The position numbers and the translations under genes were made by a program. Shown here in pieces: positions 63,543 to 64,000 of a stretch of DNA of 64,000 nucleotides. Numbering within the stretch: the stretch's first letter is position 1; the number at the start of each line of letters is the position of its first letter. Location: contig OY782500.1 of assembly GCA_963677885.1 (NCBI GenBank), positions 2,480,001-2,544,000 on the forward strand, read 5' to 3'. This DNA comes from UBA1351 sp963677885. GTDB lineage: Bacteria; Bacillota; Clostridia; Lachnospirales; Vallitaleaceae. The notes under the pieces are model-generated. The model searched no databases, was not told the DNA's origin, and saw nothing but the letters and a program-made list of their open reading frames with translations.

Positions 63543-63572
63543 TTTAGATAAAATTAAAATTGTCAATAATTA

Positions 63573-63637
63573 TCACTAGTCAAAAATATGGATAATCATG
63601 TAGAAAGCCTTAAATTTCAGGCTTTCTAAACTAGTGA
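63573..63637. repeat. Nested inverted repeat
   Basis: Outer arms TCACTAGT / ACTAGTGA enclose a 10-bp stem TAGAAAGCCT / AGGCTTTCTA (63601-63628). The outer stem has a long bulge. Role unknown. Confidence 0.5.
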
Positions 63638-63711
63638 CTATGCAGAATCATAGATTATATACAGACCTGCATTTATATTGCTATAGTGGATTTATGACCA
63701 AGAGAACAAAT

Positions 63712-63790
63712 GCGTCGTTTAACGACGCTGGTTTCGCTTCGCGAATTGTTCCAGCTGTCGACAGAAATTGACTCGTTCAGAGCAATTTCT
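63712..63790 (+). ncRNA. Structured leader upstream of the last gene
   Basis: Three hairpins follow in series: GCGTCGTT/AACGACGC (63712-63728), CTGG...CCAG with inner TTCGC/GCGAA (63728-63754), and AGAAATTG/CAATTTCT (63763-63790). The gene at 63815 starts 25 nt later. It could be a cis-acting RNA; no known riboswitch class is recognised. Confidence 0.45.
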
Positions 63791-63814
63791 TAGTTAAGAA
63801 GAAAGGAGTTGCCC

Positions 63815-64000
63815 ATGACAACTTTAAGAGAAGAATTGATGCATCAAAGATGGTCAAAAGAAAAGGTCCAGGCTTATATCGATCAGTTTGGTGTTATCAA
63901 GGCATGTAACTATGTTCCTGCATACTGCTACAACTACATGCAAATGTGGTATGACTACAGGGAGAAAACCATTAAAAAGGAAGTCGCATTTGCCAAAGAC
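63815..64000 (+). CDS. N-terminal part of an unidentified protein (runs off the edge)
   Basis: An open frame starts at ATG 63815, with GAAAGGAG in place, and runs to the window end (62 residues). The sequence is soluble and aromatic-rich (YVPAYCYNYMQMWYDYRE) with no signal peptide. Family not recognised. Confidence 0.7.
   Translation, partial: MTTLREELMHQRWSKEKVQAYIDQFGVIKACNYVPAYCYNYMQMWYDYREKTIKKEVAFAKD

Noticed and set aside
1..64000. CRISPR arrays, tRNA and rRNA genes
   Set aside because: No regularly spaced direct repeats, cloverleaf-like genes or rRNA sequence were seen on either strand.

Overview
The window reads as a low-GC Bacillota chromosome, most likely an anaerobic, possibly spore-forming clostridium. 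The basis is AT-rich intergenic DNA, strong AGGAGG-type ribosome binding sites, many short lipoproteins, clostridial families (CitB-type regulator, PadR/DUF2812, LytTR/DUF3021, CdaR) and a PdaA-like deacetylase. No species can be named from the sequence alone. I found no rRNA, tRNA or CRISPR array.

Layout. 1-3.2 kb: a complete IS66-family insertion sequence (374-3207) with perfect 23-bp inverted ends and a perfect 8-bp target duplication; its non-coding part carries DnaA-box-like sites. 3.5-6.3 kb: a small acidic protein, a diguanylate cyclase and a radical SAM (SPL-like) protein. 6.5-26.1 kb: a large minus-strand carbohydrate locus with two GH43 enzymes (one a lipoprotein, one cytoplasmic), a GH2 enzyme, two solute-binding proteins (one a 965-aa form with N-terminal beta-sandwich domains), four CUT1 permeases, an NHL/YIP1 membrane protein and a DUF5696 protein, but no ATPase. 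A divergent ArsR-like regulator at 26.45 kb and a repeated TACA-N7-TGTA operator probably control it.

27.5-30.2 kb: a PdaA-like deacetylase, a CoA-binding protein and a carbohydrate-binding-like protein. 30.3-39.8 kb: a duplicated-domain lipoprotein followed by a flavin-based extracellular electron transfer (EET) locus: ApbE/FmnB, a type II NADH dehydrogenase with membrane tail, a polyprenyl synthase (DmkB), a small FMN-binding lipoprotein, a CitA/DcuS-type sensor kinase and response regulator, a MenA/DmkA prenyltransferase, and convergent EetB-EetA. Inferred flow: NADH to Ndh2 to demethylmenaquinone to EetA/EetB to flavinylated surface lipoprotein to an outside acceptor. The embedded two-component system is the most unusual part.

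39.9-49.2 kb: SulP transporter, a GC-rich tandem repeat, cold-shock protein, NUDIX hydrolase, PadR-DUF2812 pair, a fructose cluster (PTS IIA, FruR, FruK, HPr) with no adjacent EIIBC, an ADP-ribosylglycohydrolase and a DUF3021-LytTR pair. 49.3-57 kb: a chemoreceptor, peptidase T, several long imperfect inverted repeats, two adjacent genes each broken by a -1 shift at an A5 run (DUF4236-TPR and an MBL-fold hydrolase), and a class 1 isoprenoid-synthase-like protein. 57.2-64 kb: a CdaR regulator, glycerate kinase and GntP permease (glycerate/sugar-acid use), a membrane AraC-type regulator, and the start of an unknown gene behind a highly structured leader.
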